NCBI RefSeq assembly: GCF_000003815.2
Contig: NC_049984.1
Span: 21,194,864-21,258,863, forward strand
Length of the DNA stretch: 64,000 bases
DNA from: Branchiostoma floridae
Taxonomy: Eukaryota > Chordata > Leptocardii > Amphioxiformes > Branchiostomatidae
Reading direction: 5' to 3'
The stretch's first letter is position 1; each line of letters starts with the position of its first letter. This document shows, piece after piece, positions 44,664 to 56,400 of this stretch. Both the position numbers and the translations under genes were made by a program. The notes beneath the pieces were generated by a model. That model was given only the letters and a program-made list of their open reading frames with translations, had not been told where the DNA came from and searched no databases.

Positions 44664-45623
44664 CCCTCAAACCACCGTAGCTTTTTTGTGACGTAGATTA
44701 CCGTATGGGGTCAAAACTGACCCCAAAACGTTTTGTACAAATACAGTTTTTTGTGTGAATCTTTTTGTGATTTGTATATATGTATAGGTTCATTAATCTA
44801 TTTGGGGCAGTCTGACATGATTAGGTGAAAATACTTCTAGCTCATTATCATAATTTATGCAAAAGATAATGAGGACCACATTTTGCACCAACGCTATAAA
44901 CCGGAAGGAGGTTTTTGATGCCTGTACCAGCTTCAATGCCATATAGCGCCTGAATGGCTTATGCTAGGGGCACCAAACTTGAGATTTTTTTAGAAAATGT
45001 TGATAGCAAACATTTTCAGTGAACAAAGTATGTTCATCATTTTTTATGTTGCCATGGCAACGGAATTATGACAGACATATTTATTACGAATTTTTCAAAT
45101 TTTGTACTAAACATTTAAGTTTTAAGGTTTTCTTGGCAAATAACAATTGTTTATCACATCTTATTCAATTCAACATAAATTTAAGGAATCAATATTCGTA
45201 ATTTATGCTAATTTGATGACGCCATCAGTCAAAATCAAAGATGGCGGCCGATATTACCTAGATGACGTCATAACGTCGTCATATGACATGATAATGGCAC
45301 AAAAGTTGCTACAATAATTTTTGCTTACAAGTACATCATTTTCTGAAAATTTCGTGATCCTACAATAAGTAGTTTAGGTGTGGGTCGCAAAAGTTTGTTT
45401 AAAAAAATGCTGGGGTCAGTTTTGACCCCACTGGACCATGCATAAACTTTCGAGGATATCTTAATCAACAATAAGTCAATCTCGGCAAAAACGTATAAGA
45501 AATTATAGGACAGATATACATGCAAACTCCTGAAAGGAAATTTGTTTTCGACCAGAAATGACATAATGGCACACATTGATATACGCCTGGGGTCAGTTTT
45601 GACCCTATACGGTGGTTTGAGGG
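44664..45623. mobile_element. DNA transposon with TTAA target duplication (piggyBac-like, non-autonomous)
   Basis: TTAA flanks both ends (44660-44663, 45624-45627). The terminal repeats CCCTCAAACCACCGTA and TACGGTGGTTTGAGGG are exact inverses. Inner GGGTCAAAACTGACCCC repeats occur near both ends. About 960 bp with no transposase. TTAA with a CCC terminus is the piggyBac superfamily hallmark. It sits in the upstream flank of gene C. Confidence 0.85.
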
Positions 45624-46089
45624 TTAAGTAGGTGAAAACATGCTCAGCCATTATAAACATCCTATTCCCAGAACAACCCGACCACTGGTGTTTACTTTAG
45701 CGCCGTAGGTGACCGGTGAAGAAAAGGTGTGGTTCTTTTTAATAACAGTGGAGATGACGCGTGAATAACAAAAATTTTGCAATCATTTTACTTTCCTCCT
45801 AATTCCTTTGTTATAAAGCATCCATATTCTGTTAAACAGGGCATCTAAAAATGTAGATGAATGCTAACATGGATTTTGTAAAGTCACATTTTGATTGACT
45901 GACAGAAAAATTCAACAGCGTTTGAGAACTATTTAATGTGTGCGGTCTAACAAGGGTTGACCCACTGGAGAGAGCTGCATGGAATCGTGGTGTGAAGACC
46001 AGCCGACTGCTGCCTACCGTTGTTTCAGGAATCCCAACAGCAGTATAATCAAATAATGAATAGTGAGTGCGTGAGTTTCCCGTGTCACC

Positions 46090-46326
46090 CAGGCACAGCG
46101 TCCGAACGTTCACGAAGGAACGTTATTCATTGCTTCCGGGAATTGTGGATAAAACCTTGCTTCTAAAATAGAACGTGCAGCTGTCTGAGTTCCACGGTTG
46201 TTTTTCTGACCAAACTGTAAACATCAGAACGACATAAAAGTCGCTCTCCACCCGACTTAGTTCCAGACATCTGGAGACAAGCTACACTACAAGTTTTCTC
46301 TCTTCTCTCAGCGACGAACCCTCATC
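46090..46326 (+). promoter_or_regulatory. Conserved promoter of gene C
   Basis: GCTTCCGGGAATTGTGGATA (from 46130), TTCTAAAATAGAACGTGCAG, GAGTTCCACGGTTGTTTTTC, TATA-like ATAAAAG (46234-46240), then a pyrimidine-rich leader and ATG at 46327. TTCCGGGAA keeps the TTCnnnGAA palindrome although the centre differs from A and B. Confidence 0.75.
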
Positions 46327-46996
46327 ATGAAGACCGCCATCCTGCTCCTTGTGCTGGGACTGGTAGTGGCTGATGGTAGGGTCTCTTTTCTTTCTTCAGT
46401 GTCTCCTTCTTGCACCGCTGTACTTCTTAAACTTCAATAAACTTTCTTCATCCATGTTGTTTCTTGCTATCTGTGTGAGCAAACGGACGTTTAGGATTGT
46501 TAACTTACCGCAGGTTTTATCCCCTTAAACTTGGCTGTTCCACGAAAGCATTGCCTGACACAAAGTGGTGTTCAATGTGACCTTCATTGTAATATTTTCA
46601 GAGGAACTGTCAGTAGAGGAATACATATTTATAAGCAATGACATCATTATTAGCAAGAAATTGCATACACTATTGACTTCTGTTTTCCTAAAGGAAATAA
46701 AGAAGAAACGAACACTTCAATGGACGAACTATTTCAGACTTGTATTTGGTATGAATTTTTTTTCTTTTCCAGCCGCTGTGATTCACGTGACGAATGGAAA
46801 AGAGAAGTCCACTGGGTTGGAGCGGTCCATCCCGTGTCCAACAGGCGCGCAGTGTTACTCCGGTAACTGCGGTGTCGTCATGTCTTCTGGAGGCCACGCC
46901 CTCTGCTGCTGTGGCGGGTCAAGTATGACTGTCCACGGTAATCTCAACATGGGCAGTCCAACCTGGTACCTGGTTCCGTGTACCTGCAGTTACTAG
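46327..46996 (+). CDS. Secreted cysteine-rich peptide, gene C (90 aa, two coding exons)
   Basis: Coding exons are 46327-46375 and 46773-46996 (273 nt with TAG). Signal peptide MKTAILLLVLGLVVAD; mature part from AAVIHVTNGKEKSTGLER. Eight cysteines follow C-x5-C-x4-C-x11-CCC-x22-C-x-C, ending PCTCSY. After the stop there is a donor at 47008/47009 and a third, non-coding exon from 47164 with AATAAA at 47235-47240. It is the closest relative of truncated copy D and is similar to A. The longer open frame that begins at 46565 is intron read-through, not an alternative start. Function unknown. Confidence 0.88.
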
Positions 46997-47329
46997 AGTA
47001 TGTACCCGGTATGTTCTCATACTACCAGACATACTACTATATGTATCAGACATTAAGTTGATCTTTACACAAATGCTAACATTGTGGATTTTTTTGTAAA
47101 ATCATTGGAACTAGCATTAAGAGCGTACCATGTCCAATCGTTATCCTTCCTTTGTCCTTTCAGACGCTGAAACAATGAGAAAAGCACGCAGACCGTCGAC
47201 ATCACGATATTACGTTCATCTATTTTTGACTGTAAATAAATTCACCAAACGTTCCTTCACTGCGTCTTTGTGTTTTTTTACGTGAAAATTAGGTTCGTAC
47301 ATTTAGACCTTTAGTCGATGACGTCTATT

Positions 47330-48065
47330 CTGAGCCACGTTTCCATATCAAGCAATACGAGTACTTGTGCAACGATTATTTCTCCTGTTGTGTATTAGAT
47401 AAGCTGGGTCTTTGTGTTGTTTTACGTGAAAGTTAGGTTTGAACATTTAGACTTTCAGTCGATGACGTCTATTCTGAGCCACGTTTACATATCAAGCAAT
47501 ACGAAGACTTGTTCAACGAATATTTCTCCTGTTGTGTATTAGATAAGCTGGGCGAAAGGTGGTTTGCAAAACGGTAGATTTGGTCTTCTAGAAAACCAAT
47601 ATTTGGATTGTTTCAGCGGTCATCGACAGCGTTTGCATGTATCAAAAGCAATTTATAGAGGAAGGTAAATTTCAGCTTAACGAAATAAACACAGAAAAAA
47701 CTCTGGGCTAAAAGAGTTTCCCCGAGTTTAATACCACGACATGGCACAGACGTGGGAGAACTCGTCAGAAACTAATAACTTCATACTCTATTAGTTAATT
47801 ATTGTCCAAATAAACTGACCTGTAGAGACCTATGGGTTGTTAGCAAACGTGATGATGTGAGATAACCTTGGCCGATGTGTACTTAGTCTGTATAGAACAA
47901 CTGGTGCTGTTTCTGGACTGAGCATCAGGTGGAATCCGCTAGGAGCGCTGTTGGATCAGCCTTGCTAATAAAAGACGCGTGTTGGCATCTGTAAGGTACA
48001 ACAGCTACAGATTAGCGGCTAACAGAGTAATGATGGTACCCGACAATGCAAGCAAAGAATAGCTA
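47330..48065 (+). repeat. Downstream-flank module, copy 5, with an internal duplication
   Basis: It is homologous to copies at 23.5, 25.5, 27.5 and 42.8 kb. Here the segment with CTTTGTGTTGTTTTACGTGA, GATGACGTCTATTCTGAGCC and TATCAAGCAATACGA occurs twice in tandem (about 47265-47410 and 47411-47545). Confidence 0.8.
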
Positions 48066-48134
48066 GCTAGACTAATAAATCTAGATTGAGACTATTTAAG
48101 TATCATTATCAACGGCCATGCATATATCTCCCTA

Positions 48135-48340
48135 ATTATCTCAATGAAAAATGGAGATATAGTTTTGGGTGTGTCTGTTTGCCTGTGTGTTTGTGTTTCC
48201 GGATTTTTGTAGTCAGAATAACTCAAGAACATCAGGATAGATTGCAATGATATTTGGTATGTAGGTAGATGTTGGGAAGACGAAGGTCAAGATATATTTT
48301 GAGTCCCCTGGTATGTGAGCTTGTTGTGTATATTTTTCAT
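48135..48340 (+). mobile_element. Dispersed repeat with TCTCCAT terminus
   Basis: It opens with ATCTCAATGAAAAATGGAGA, then GAATAACTCAAGAACATCAG, GCAATGATATTTGGTATGTA and GTCCCCTGGTATG. It is the inverse relative of the repeat ending at 15655. Non-coding. Confidence 0.55.
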
Positions 48341-48839
48341 CCATTACCTGTCAAACTTAGCAGCATATTAATAAAACAATAAAGACAACAGCACATGTTT
48401 TGGCTAAACATTCGCCAATAACACAACAGAACATAATATTTTTTTTTTCATTGTTGGTAAGCGCTTTATTTTGTGTACGGATATAAAGTCTAAAAAATTG
48501 TATCATTATATATTTTTTTCAGTTTACACTGCCATTAATTCAGAGTGAATGGCTGTTTAATGTCCATTTATAATCCGCAAAGAAAATTGATTTTGTATTC
48601 CAACTATTTTAAGAACATGTAAACGTACATATGGTAATCATCAAAATGGTATTCGAATCAGAATTATGCTTTTCAATTATTAATACATTATGAAATGACT
48701 TTAATTAATGATTAGTTATCATCCAAAGAAAAAATTATGCTGGAATGTTAGTGTTACTAGTTTAAACTATTTAACCGTTTTAAAAACTCCACCCAACTTG
48801 AATTGACTTAAAAATATGGGTTGTTAAATATCATTGTCG

Positions 48840-49073
48840 TTAGACATGGTAGCATATTCTCACTGAATGCCATATAGGCCATTTAAGCAGAAAGTTGACG
48901 CCCTGTCGGCACGTCGGACAGGAGAGTTTTCCAACTCTAGCCAGGAGCCTCTCCAAACACGGCTGGCAGAAGGTGTGAAGACACGGCAGCATCTTAGGCT
49001 GCTTAAAGTCCTCCGAACATATCTGACAGACGAAAAATTCTTGGGTTATTTCGCTTAATGCGTTGGACGACAT
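48840..49073 (-). CDS. RING-finger fragment of TRIM type (about 77 codons)
   Basis: It starts at ATG 49073 (MSSNALSEITQEFFVCQIC). The RING is complete: C-x2-C (CQIC), x11, C-L-H (PCLHTF), C-x2-C (CQPC), then C-x2-C (CPTC). After CRQG the frame continues for only about 20 residues with no B-box or coiled coil before a stop. Either an exon boundary near CRQGV leads to further exons that I cannot find, or this is a truncated TRIM-like copy. TRIM RINGs act as E3 ubiquitin ligases; activity of this fragment is doubtful. Confidence 0.6.
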   Translation of the reverse strand: MSSNALSEITQEFFVCQICSEDFKQPKMLPCLHTFCQPCLERLLARVGKLSCPTCRQGVNFLLKWPIWHSVRICYHV

Positions 49074-49779
49074 TCTCACATGGTACTATTTTCATACAAT
49101 TAAGTACCAACACAAAGGTTACCTCTTAAGCGTGTTATTGACTCTTACCTAGAGCGTCATTGTAAGCCATTCCATTTCCAAGGAGGGACAGTCCGTAGGA
49201 AGGTTAGAATGAAGATTTTTTTTCTGTCATATATAAGCTCACTTAAGAGTGTATGACCATGCAGAGTTAAAAAAAGAAATATGCAATTCAAAGCATATAT
49301 AAAAAAATATTATTGATAGAGAAATGCCAAGCATTAGGCATAGGTGGTAAATCGTGTTTAACGCTACACACACGGACAATTATCTTGGGGTGCCATCCGA
49401 TCACCAACGGGGCTACCTACCGTAAAAGAGTCTAGGAAACCAAGACTATATATCTTGAACAACTTCTGCTATGATGAACCAAAAGCTGCCTGCCTAGCCT
49501 GCCTAAGTGCCTAAGCAAGGGACTGGCCCATTGCTCCTCTCTGTTAGAACTCTCCAGGTTGTACGGTCCTTTGCATTCGTCTCCGCAAACTTGAAACTTC
49601 GACCGACGAACCAAAACAATTTATGTAAATGAGGTGTATTCTAAAGTAACTTCACATTGAGCTGTACTCAATCAGCAAATCTTGCATTCGACTGCTCTAC
49701 AATTCTTTTTGAAAGAAATAAAGATAATTCCATATTGTGAGTTCATGATGTACAGGAGTAATATCTTTTGTATAAGCTT

Positions 49780-49786
<7 letters not shown>

Positions 49787-49843
<57 letters not shown>

Positions 49844-49848
49844 ACACA
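49787..49848. repeat. (CA)n microsatellite
   Basis: About 27 CA units with one TA interruption near the end. Confidence 0.95.
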
Positions 49849-50462
49849 GTTAATGAAACAGATGCAATGATATGCTTTTAATACGTACATACAGTATTTC
49901 TTTTATACAGTGTACGTGTGAACCTAATTCAATCATGAGTGCTAAGATGGTGTTGTCCACATCAATATTATGTATAATGCATTCCAAATCTGTGGCCACA
50001 TTGACATCTGAAATGTAATGCTTATGCTTCCAATAGTTACTGGAAAAGTGCACAAATTTCTGTAGGACCATTTCTATGACTTGAAATGAATAATAAATCT
50101 TGCTTTATGTAAGCAGATGTATACGTCTATGTTTTTCTTTTTATACGTGGCTTGATGTACAAAAATGTAGTAGGTGAAGTTATATTTTATTGGACCAAAT
50201 GCATAACTTTGGCTTGTCTGCAATACAACTGCTTGAAATCACAGTCAAGTACACATACTGTAGGTTCTTATTTGTCCAGAGAACGATTGTTGCCGCTGGC
50301 TTTAGAAACAATTACGGTTCGGTACGGTGTTTAGGGGCACAATTTGTCATCCAGTCAAAGCCCTTCCCATACCACATGATGTTTCTAGAGCGACGCCCTT
50401 CTCCAGTTTCTTAGCCTTTAGGCCACAGTGCTGTGTAAGCTCTGCATTGCAGTGGTCTGATT

Positions 50463-53400
50463 TTAGAGAAGTCCATAATAAAAGCATAACATCAGAACAC
50501 AGAGCGTCATTACTGTCCTGTCCAGTCCGGACGAACTGACAGACGAATTGGAGCACGCCAGCATGTCGTTGATTAGCTTGACTTTTTCTTCCTTTAGACG
50601 GTGGGCAGTTGATATATCAAGGTCAAGTTGAAGATATTCTTGGTTTTCTCGGGAGTAGCGGGGCCAGGCTTCAAGATCAAACGTTGATGTAGGTTCCGTG
50701 TCCCCCCTGTTGGGGTCCCTGCGGAAGACGAAGGTCAACTGTTTAGGTCCAACTTGATTATGATCATTGACACGACAAAAGGACTATTACATTTGACGAT
50801 CTCCTACATTTCTACAGAAAGGAAACAACGATCAAACAAAATTGACTGTCATTCATGGGCGGTTGACTAGAACTATTCCTTCGGGAAGAGGGTAATGGTA
50901 AGTTAAACACATGCTGCTTTCCATCATACACTCCTCATACACGAGACCTCCATTTAACGTCCTGTCCGAGGGACGTCCAACTGAAGGTAAGTAATCCTTT
51001 TTTACCCAAATGAAGTGACTGCCAACGTTCCCGGCACAATGCTTGCAATTTGCCTGGACTTTAACGCTCCATACTTAACGAAACCATATCTAACATGGGA
51101 AGTCCACAATTAAATGTACCCCTTGCTTAGGCCTAGGTCTCAATTCCCAACTCAAGGGCCCGGCAGGGTAGCGCTGTCGGAAACGAAAACTATGATAAGA
51201 AAGCCAACAAAACACACAAAACGTTAAAGTAATTTGTAAGTAGCATAATTTGTGTATATTTCCGGGTAAACGCTTTTATTTTCGTTTCCACAACATTCCG
51301 GCCGGGCCCGTTTCGGAAATGGGACTCTAGAAGCTTTACCCAGTTTTCACGAAGTTTGTCCAATAGGTCAGAATCTTCCGACTGAGAACTCTCTCCTCCT
51401 CCGTGAAGTTGACTCGCCAGGCCGGGTCGGCAGGGTTTCTCGGCCAGTCGAAGAAAGGAGCGCCGAACACAAACAGCAGCTCGTCACCATGGTCGGCTTT
51501 GACGTGGGCGGGCCTGCTGTGGTGCCAGGAGGGCCGATGCTGGAACTCGTACAGGTACACGGGAGTATCTAAGGGGAGAAATCTCACTAAGTATTATATC
51601 TCATTGTGCTATACATCACCAGAACCGGACTAGTCGGCGCCACGTGCAAGAGGACGAGTGAGTGAGTGAGTGAGTGAGTGAGTGAGTGAGTGAGTGAGTG
51701 AGTGAGTGAGTGAGTGAGTGAGTGAGTGAGTCTGAATGTGGAGTAGAGTGAGTGTACCTCACATATAGTTACGGTGCAGCGTGGCGTGCCATACACATGC
51801 ATGTATCTCATGATGATACGTGATACATTTACGACAATTTCGTGTGTATATCTACATCTCACGTTCCTCTATACCTCACTTGTAGCGTCACACCTCTTGT
51901 GCAGTGCCGTTTCGCACGTACCTCACGCGTAGCGCCCTATCTTTGTGCCATGCCTCACCTGTTCTGTACCGGGCAGTGTTGACAGTGGGGACAGTGAACA
52001 TCAGATCTCACCTGTTCTGTACCAGGCAGTGTTGACAGTGGGGACAGTGAACATCAGATCTCACCTGTTCTGTACCGGGCAGTGTTGACAGTGGGGACAG
52101 TAAACATCAGATCTCACCTGTTCTGTACCGGGCAGTGTTGACAGTGGGGACAGTGAACATCAGATCTCACCTGTTCTGTACCGGGCAGTGTTGACAGTGG
52201 GGACAGTGAACATCAGATCTCACCTGTTCTGTACCGGGCAGTGTTGACAGTGGGGACAGTGAACATCAGATCTCACCTGTTCTGTACCGGGCAGTGTTGA
52301 CAGTGGGGACAGTGAACATCAGATCTCACCTGTTCTGTACCGGGCAGTGTTGACAATGGGGACAGTGAACATCAGATCTCACCTGTTCTGTACCAGGCAG
52401 TGTTGACAGTGGGGACAGTGAACATCAGATCTCACCTGTTCTGTACCGGGCAGTGTTGACAGTGGGGACAGTGAACATCAGATCTCACCTGTTCTGTACC
52501 GGGCAGTGTTGACAGTGGGGACAGTGAACATCAGATCTCACCTGTTCTGTACCAGGCAGTGTTGACAGTGGGGACAGTGAACATCATATCTCCGATGACC
52601 TGCATAAGCGGGTCCTGTTCCATCTTGTACAGGTCCAGCAGGGGATCGGAGATGAACTTGCTCACGTCAATATATACATCCGTCTGTCCATTCATACACT
52701 GGGAAAGAACTGACGGAATTAAGTGTCGAGAAATATATATATAGAATACAACCCATTGTACATGTATTCCGTATCACCCGGGGTACCAGCCCGACCGTTG
52801 GTAGGATTGCGTAACGGCCGAGGGTGACCCGACCCGCGGAAGGGCTGGGACCGAGGGTGATGCGAAATACACGGTGTTGTACTTTATTTATGTCATACCC
52901 ACCTGAGAAAACAAATGTTTTCATGCGAGATGCGCCAGATGTTGAGCATATGTGGTGCCCTCGAACAAAAATTGTTACACAGCAATGTTCCAACGACCAA
53001 ATCAGGTATTTGACTTTTCAACCGCGCCACACTCGGCGCGCGCAGAGTACATTCAAATTATTCGATGGAAGCCTGTGTGATAAAACTTCGAAAACTTATG
53101 TAGCTATCCTCTTTGGAAGATATTTAGATTTCAACAAACACACCCTTGTATTACCAGAACAAGCTTCTAGTAGGCCCAAACCTATGTCCATTCTTCCTCA
53201 GCCCAAGAGCTATCTATTACTTCAATGTTACAACAATAACAATAACAATAACACACACAAACACACACACACACACACACACATGGACAAATGCACTGTT
53301 TTCGTATTCCCCTTTATGCAGCGGGAAGGGCATTAATTAGTGTTACTGATGAAACAAATTATTGCGTAATGTCTGAGGGAGAAAAAATAAGTGGATGGTT

Positions 53401-56400
53401 CTGGTTATCTCACCTGGAAATAGTCCCTATATCCAGCGGCGATTATGCTCCGTATTTGGTCTCTGTCCTTCTCGCCAATGAAATGCCAGTCTAGGGCAAT
53501 GACATGCCCCATCTCGTGATTGGTGACACCCATGAGATACTCGATGTTCTTCGCCGATCCGTTCTTCAGCAGCGTTGTCGGCTGATCCGGTAGAAAGAAT
53601 CCGTCCACCGCAGGCTGGTGTCTCCAGCCCCAGGCATTGACAAAATCTTCTGCAGATAAATTTCTCAGACCAAGGTTCAGACACTCCAGCGTTTCCGAGG
53701 GAGAGGGACGAGTGCACAACCTCGACAACAAGAAGAAGATGTTCTCTGTGTGGTCTGTATTCGGCTGGGTAGGTATTGTAGAGGCCGCGCCACTCTGGGA
53801 TATCGCCCGGTGGAACAGCCCGTCAGTGAGAGGGGAGAGCACCAAGAGGCCGACACTATTCCCGCCCGCAGACTGCCCCGCTACGGTCACCTGTCCGGGG
53901 TCTCCGCCGAAGACATGGATGTTCTGTTGCACCCAACGGAGCGCAATGATCTGGTCCAAGAACCCGACGTTCCACTGTCCCCCGATTCCCGAAAATCCAA
54001 GGATACCCAACCTGCATGGGCAGAAGAGTAATTTGCGGAATGAGAATCTGTGTAGATGCAGATATTTAATGAGAAAGATTTTTTCTTTCGATGTCTCAGA
54101 CTTAATGTTATTTGCACCCACCTGTAGTTTATTATGACAACGACGATGTTTCCCATCGCGGCAAGGGCCCGACCATCGTACTGTGCACCGCTACCGCTGA
54201 ACAAACCCCCGCCATGTATGAAGAACAGCACCTACAACAATATCGTGAACTTTCATAACTTTCAATTGTGTTGGTAGAAGTCATTCTTGAACTAGATCCA
54301 ACACAAAAATTGGACTCACCCAAATGTTATCATTTGATGCATGCGAGCGATTGATTGAAATTTTCGACTGAACAGCACCAGTCTTTGTCAAGGAATGCAC
54401 AATCCACTGCTGCAGATAGAACACGTGACTCAGTGAGCAGTGGATCATAAATTGCAGGAATTCTATGGCGTCCACCATCTCTGTTCAGAGATGGCGGTAC
54501 AGCTCTGATGTAGATGACTTCCTTGATGCACCGAGTCATTCGGTCTCACTGGACAAAGTTAAAATCTTGGACATAGAGACAGACTTTTTCGCTAGATGGA
54601 TCAAGGAAGCCATCTACATCAGAGCTTTACAGAGTGTCATTGGCCACAGCGAAGATCTGCGGCAGAACGCACCAGTCAAAGGATATTAACGTTATCAGGT
54701 AATCAAACTGCGTTATGAAGAAGGTGCGAATTACCCCGGCACTGCGTTCTGCCGCAGATCTTCGTCGTGACCAATAAAACTCTGCCGGCTAAACTCCTTC
54801 CCAAGCTTATGGTACTGCTTAGTATCTTATGCCACAACAAGATCTGCTTGGAGATTACACGGTCGCATCTGATAGGATATATGACGTACCGCTAGCCGAG
54901 CCGTAGTGTCCATGGTCGGCGTGTACACGTCCAGGAACAGGCAGTCTTCGCTGATCCTGGCGTGCGGCATGAACAGCGGGATGCTGTGGTAGAACCGCCG
55001 GTCTTGGGGGATGTCCTGGGCACAATGGGCGCCGTGCTGGGTAGCGTTTCTAAAGAGAGTTACGAGACTTGTGATTTCTTCATCATTCATAGTAGTTACC
55101 TCTATAAAATATCATGGAGGTAATCATTTCACTAACGTTAGCGCTTTCGTGTCTGTGTGTCTTTGAGCAAGATAACTCAAGAACCGGTAGAAGAACTGGT
55201 TTCATACTTGGTGTGTTGGTAGGGTGTGGCAAAAGATGAAAATGGCTAGATTTTGGACCCCCTAGCGGCTTTTCTTGTTAGTGCAGCGAAAATTCCGGCT
55301 TTTGACATCTTGTGAGTTCTGTACAGCTATGGTCACAATTTCGAGTAAGTATTGTGCTCCTGACAGGAAGAAGTGACATGAGTTTGAGCCGTCACGTAAC
55401 TGATGGTTAGTACTTTTAGTGGGACCGCGTGGCGCAGTGGTATCATGTGCGGATCTGCACGGAGAAGTGGCGGGTTCGAATCCGCCTGCCGTGCCACAGA
55501 TCTTGTGCCCTTGGGAAAGGCACTTTACACGACTTTCTCCACTTTACTCAGGTGAGAGTGAGTACCTGGCTTCGGCTGGGGCCGTCCCTCGGATAGGACG
55601 TTAAATGGAGGTCCCGTTTATGGGTAAAGCCACACCCCATGCATGTTAAAGAACCCCCACACGTGCGATGGTGCGGTGTAGATGGAACAAACCATTCTGT
55701 CTGGAGTTGGTGATTCACTACAAATCAGCCGGGCGGAGGCCTGGCGAACCTTCGTGTCGTATCAGCCACACGTTGATAACATCATTCACCATGCCCCAGA
55801 GAGGAGATAGGCGCCGCCAGGGGACTAAATGCCTATTGATACAGCACAACATGTTGTGCTGCCCCTACGGCTAATTAAAGCCTACGGCTGATTAAAAGGC
55901 TATGGGACGAATGAATGAATGAGTACTTTTAGAATTACTAAGACCAAGTGAAACTGTAATCAACATTGATTAGAGTTCCACTACATCATACATTCGCCAA
56001 ATGATGTTAACCTTTCTACCTGACGTGTCATGAAGGTATAAGTAATGAATGTCGTACCTGACACCGGTCCACGGCTCATGGGGGAGGGGGGCGTGGAACC
56101 TTAACCCTCCCAGCGGCGGCCTGGCGTAGGGCACCCCCAGGAACATGTACACCTGGACCCTGCCGTCCGCCACTCGGGCTGTTCTACCCCGCAGTCTCCC
56201 GTTCATGGTGTACGCCACGACATCTTCACCTGGGTCAGAAATCAGACCGAAATAAACGTATATTGGATTCATCAATTATCATTACATGTCCTTATCATGT
56301 ATATATCATCGTCTTGTAAAATACATTCATACATTCATTCGTTTCTTTATTGATTCAATATAACAGACATGCACATAATGGTAGTCTTGAAATTTACTGG

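Noticed and set aside
44284-44670. 128-codon minus-strand ORF with repeated RFHPQFL
   Set aside because: It is antisense read-through of two orphan promoter modules; the repeat reflects duplicated non-coding sequence.
46565-46772. Start of gene C at the upstream ATG 46565
   Set aside because: That region is intron 1; the conserved signal exon at 46327 with matching phase and promoter explains the gene better.
26130-46996. Big defensin identity for the cysteine-rich peptides
   Set aside because: Big defensins have six cysteines in a different spacing after a hydrophobic N-domain; here there are eight with a CCC triplet, so the name is not supported.
51957-52594. Regular 53-bp array as a CRISPR-like locus
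   Set aside because: Units are directly tandem with no unique spacers, and the unit equals an exon end plus splice donor of a eukaryotic gene.
53637-54137. 166-codon plus-strand ORF and other plus-strand ORFs over the esterase exons
   Set aside because: They are antisense to the largest esterase exon, which has clear catalytic motifs on the minus strand.
55419-55500. Functional tRNA gene
   Set aside because: A and B boxes are present, but the cloverleaf is incomplete and the sequence continues into a SINE body shared with other copies.
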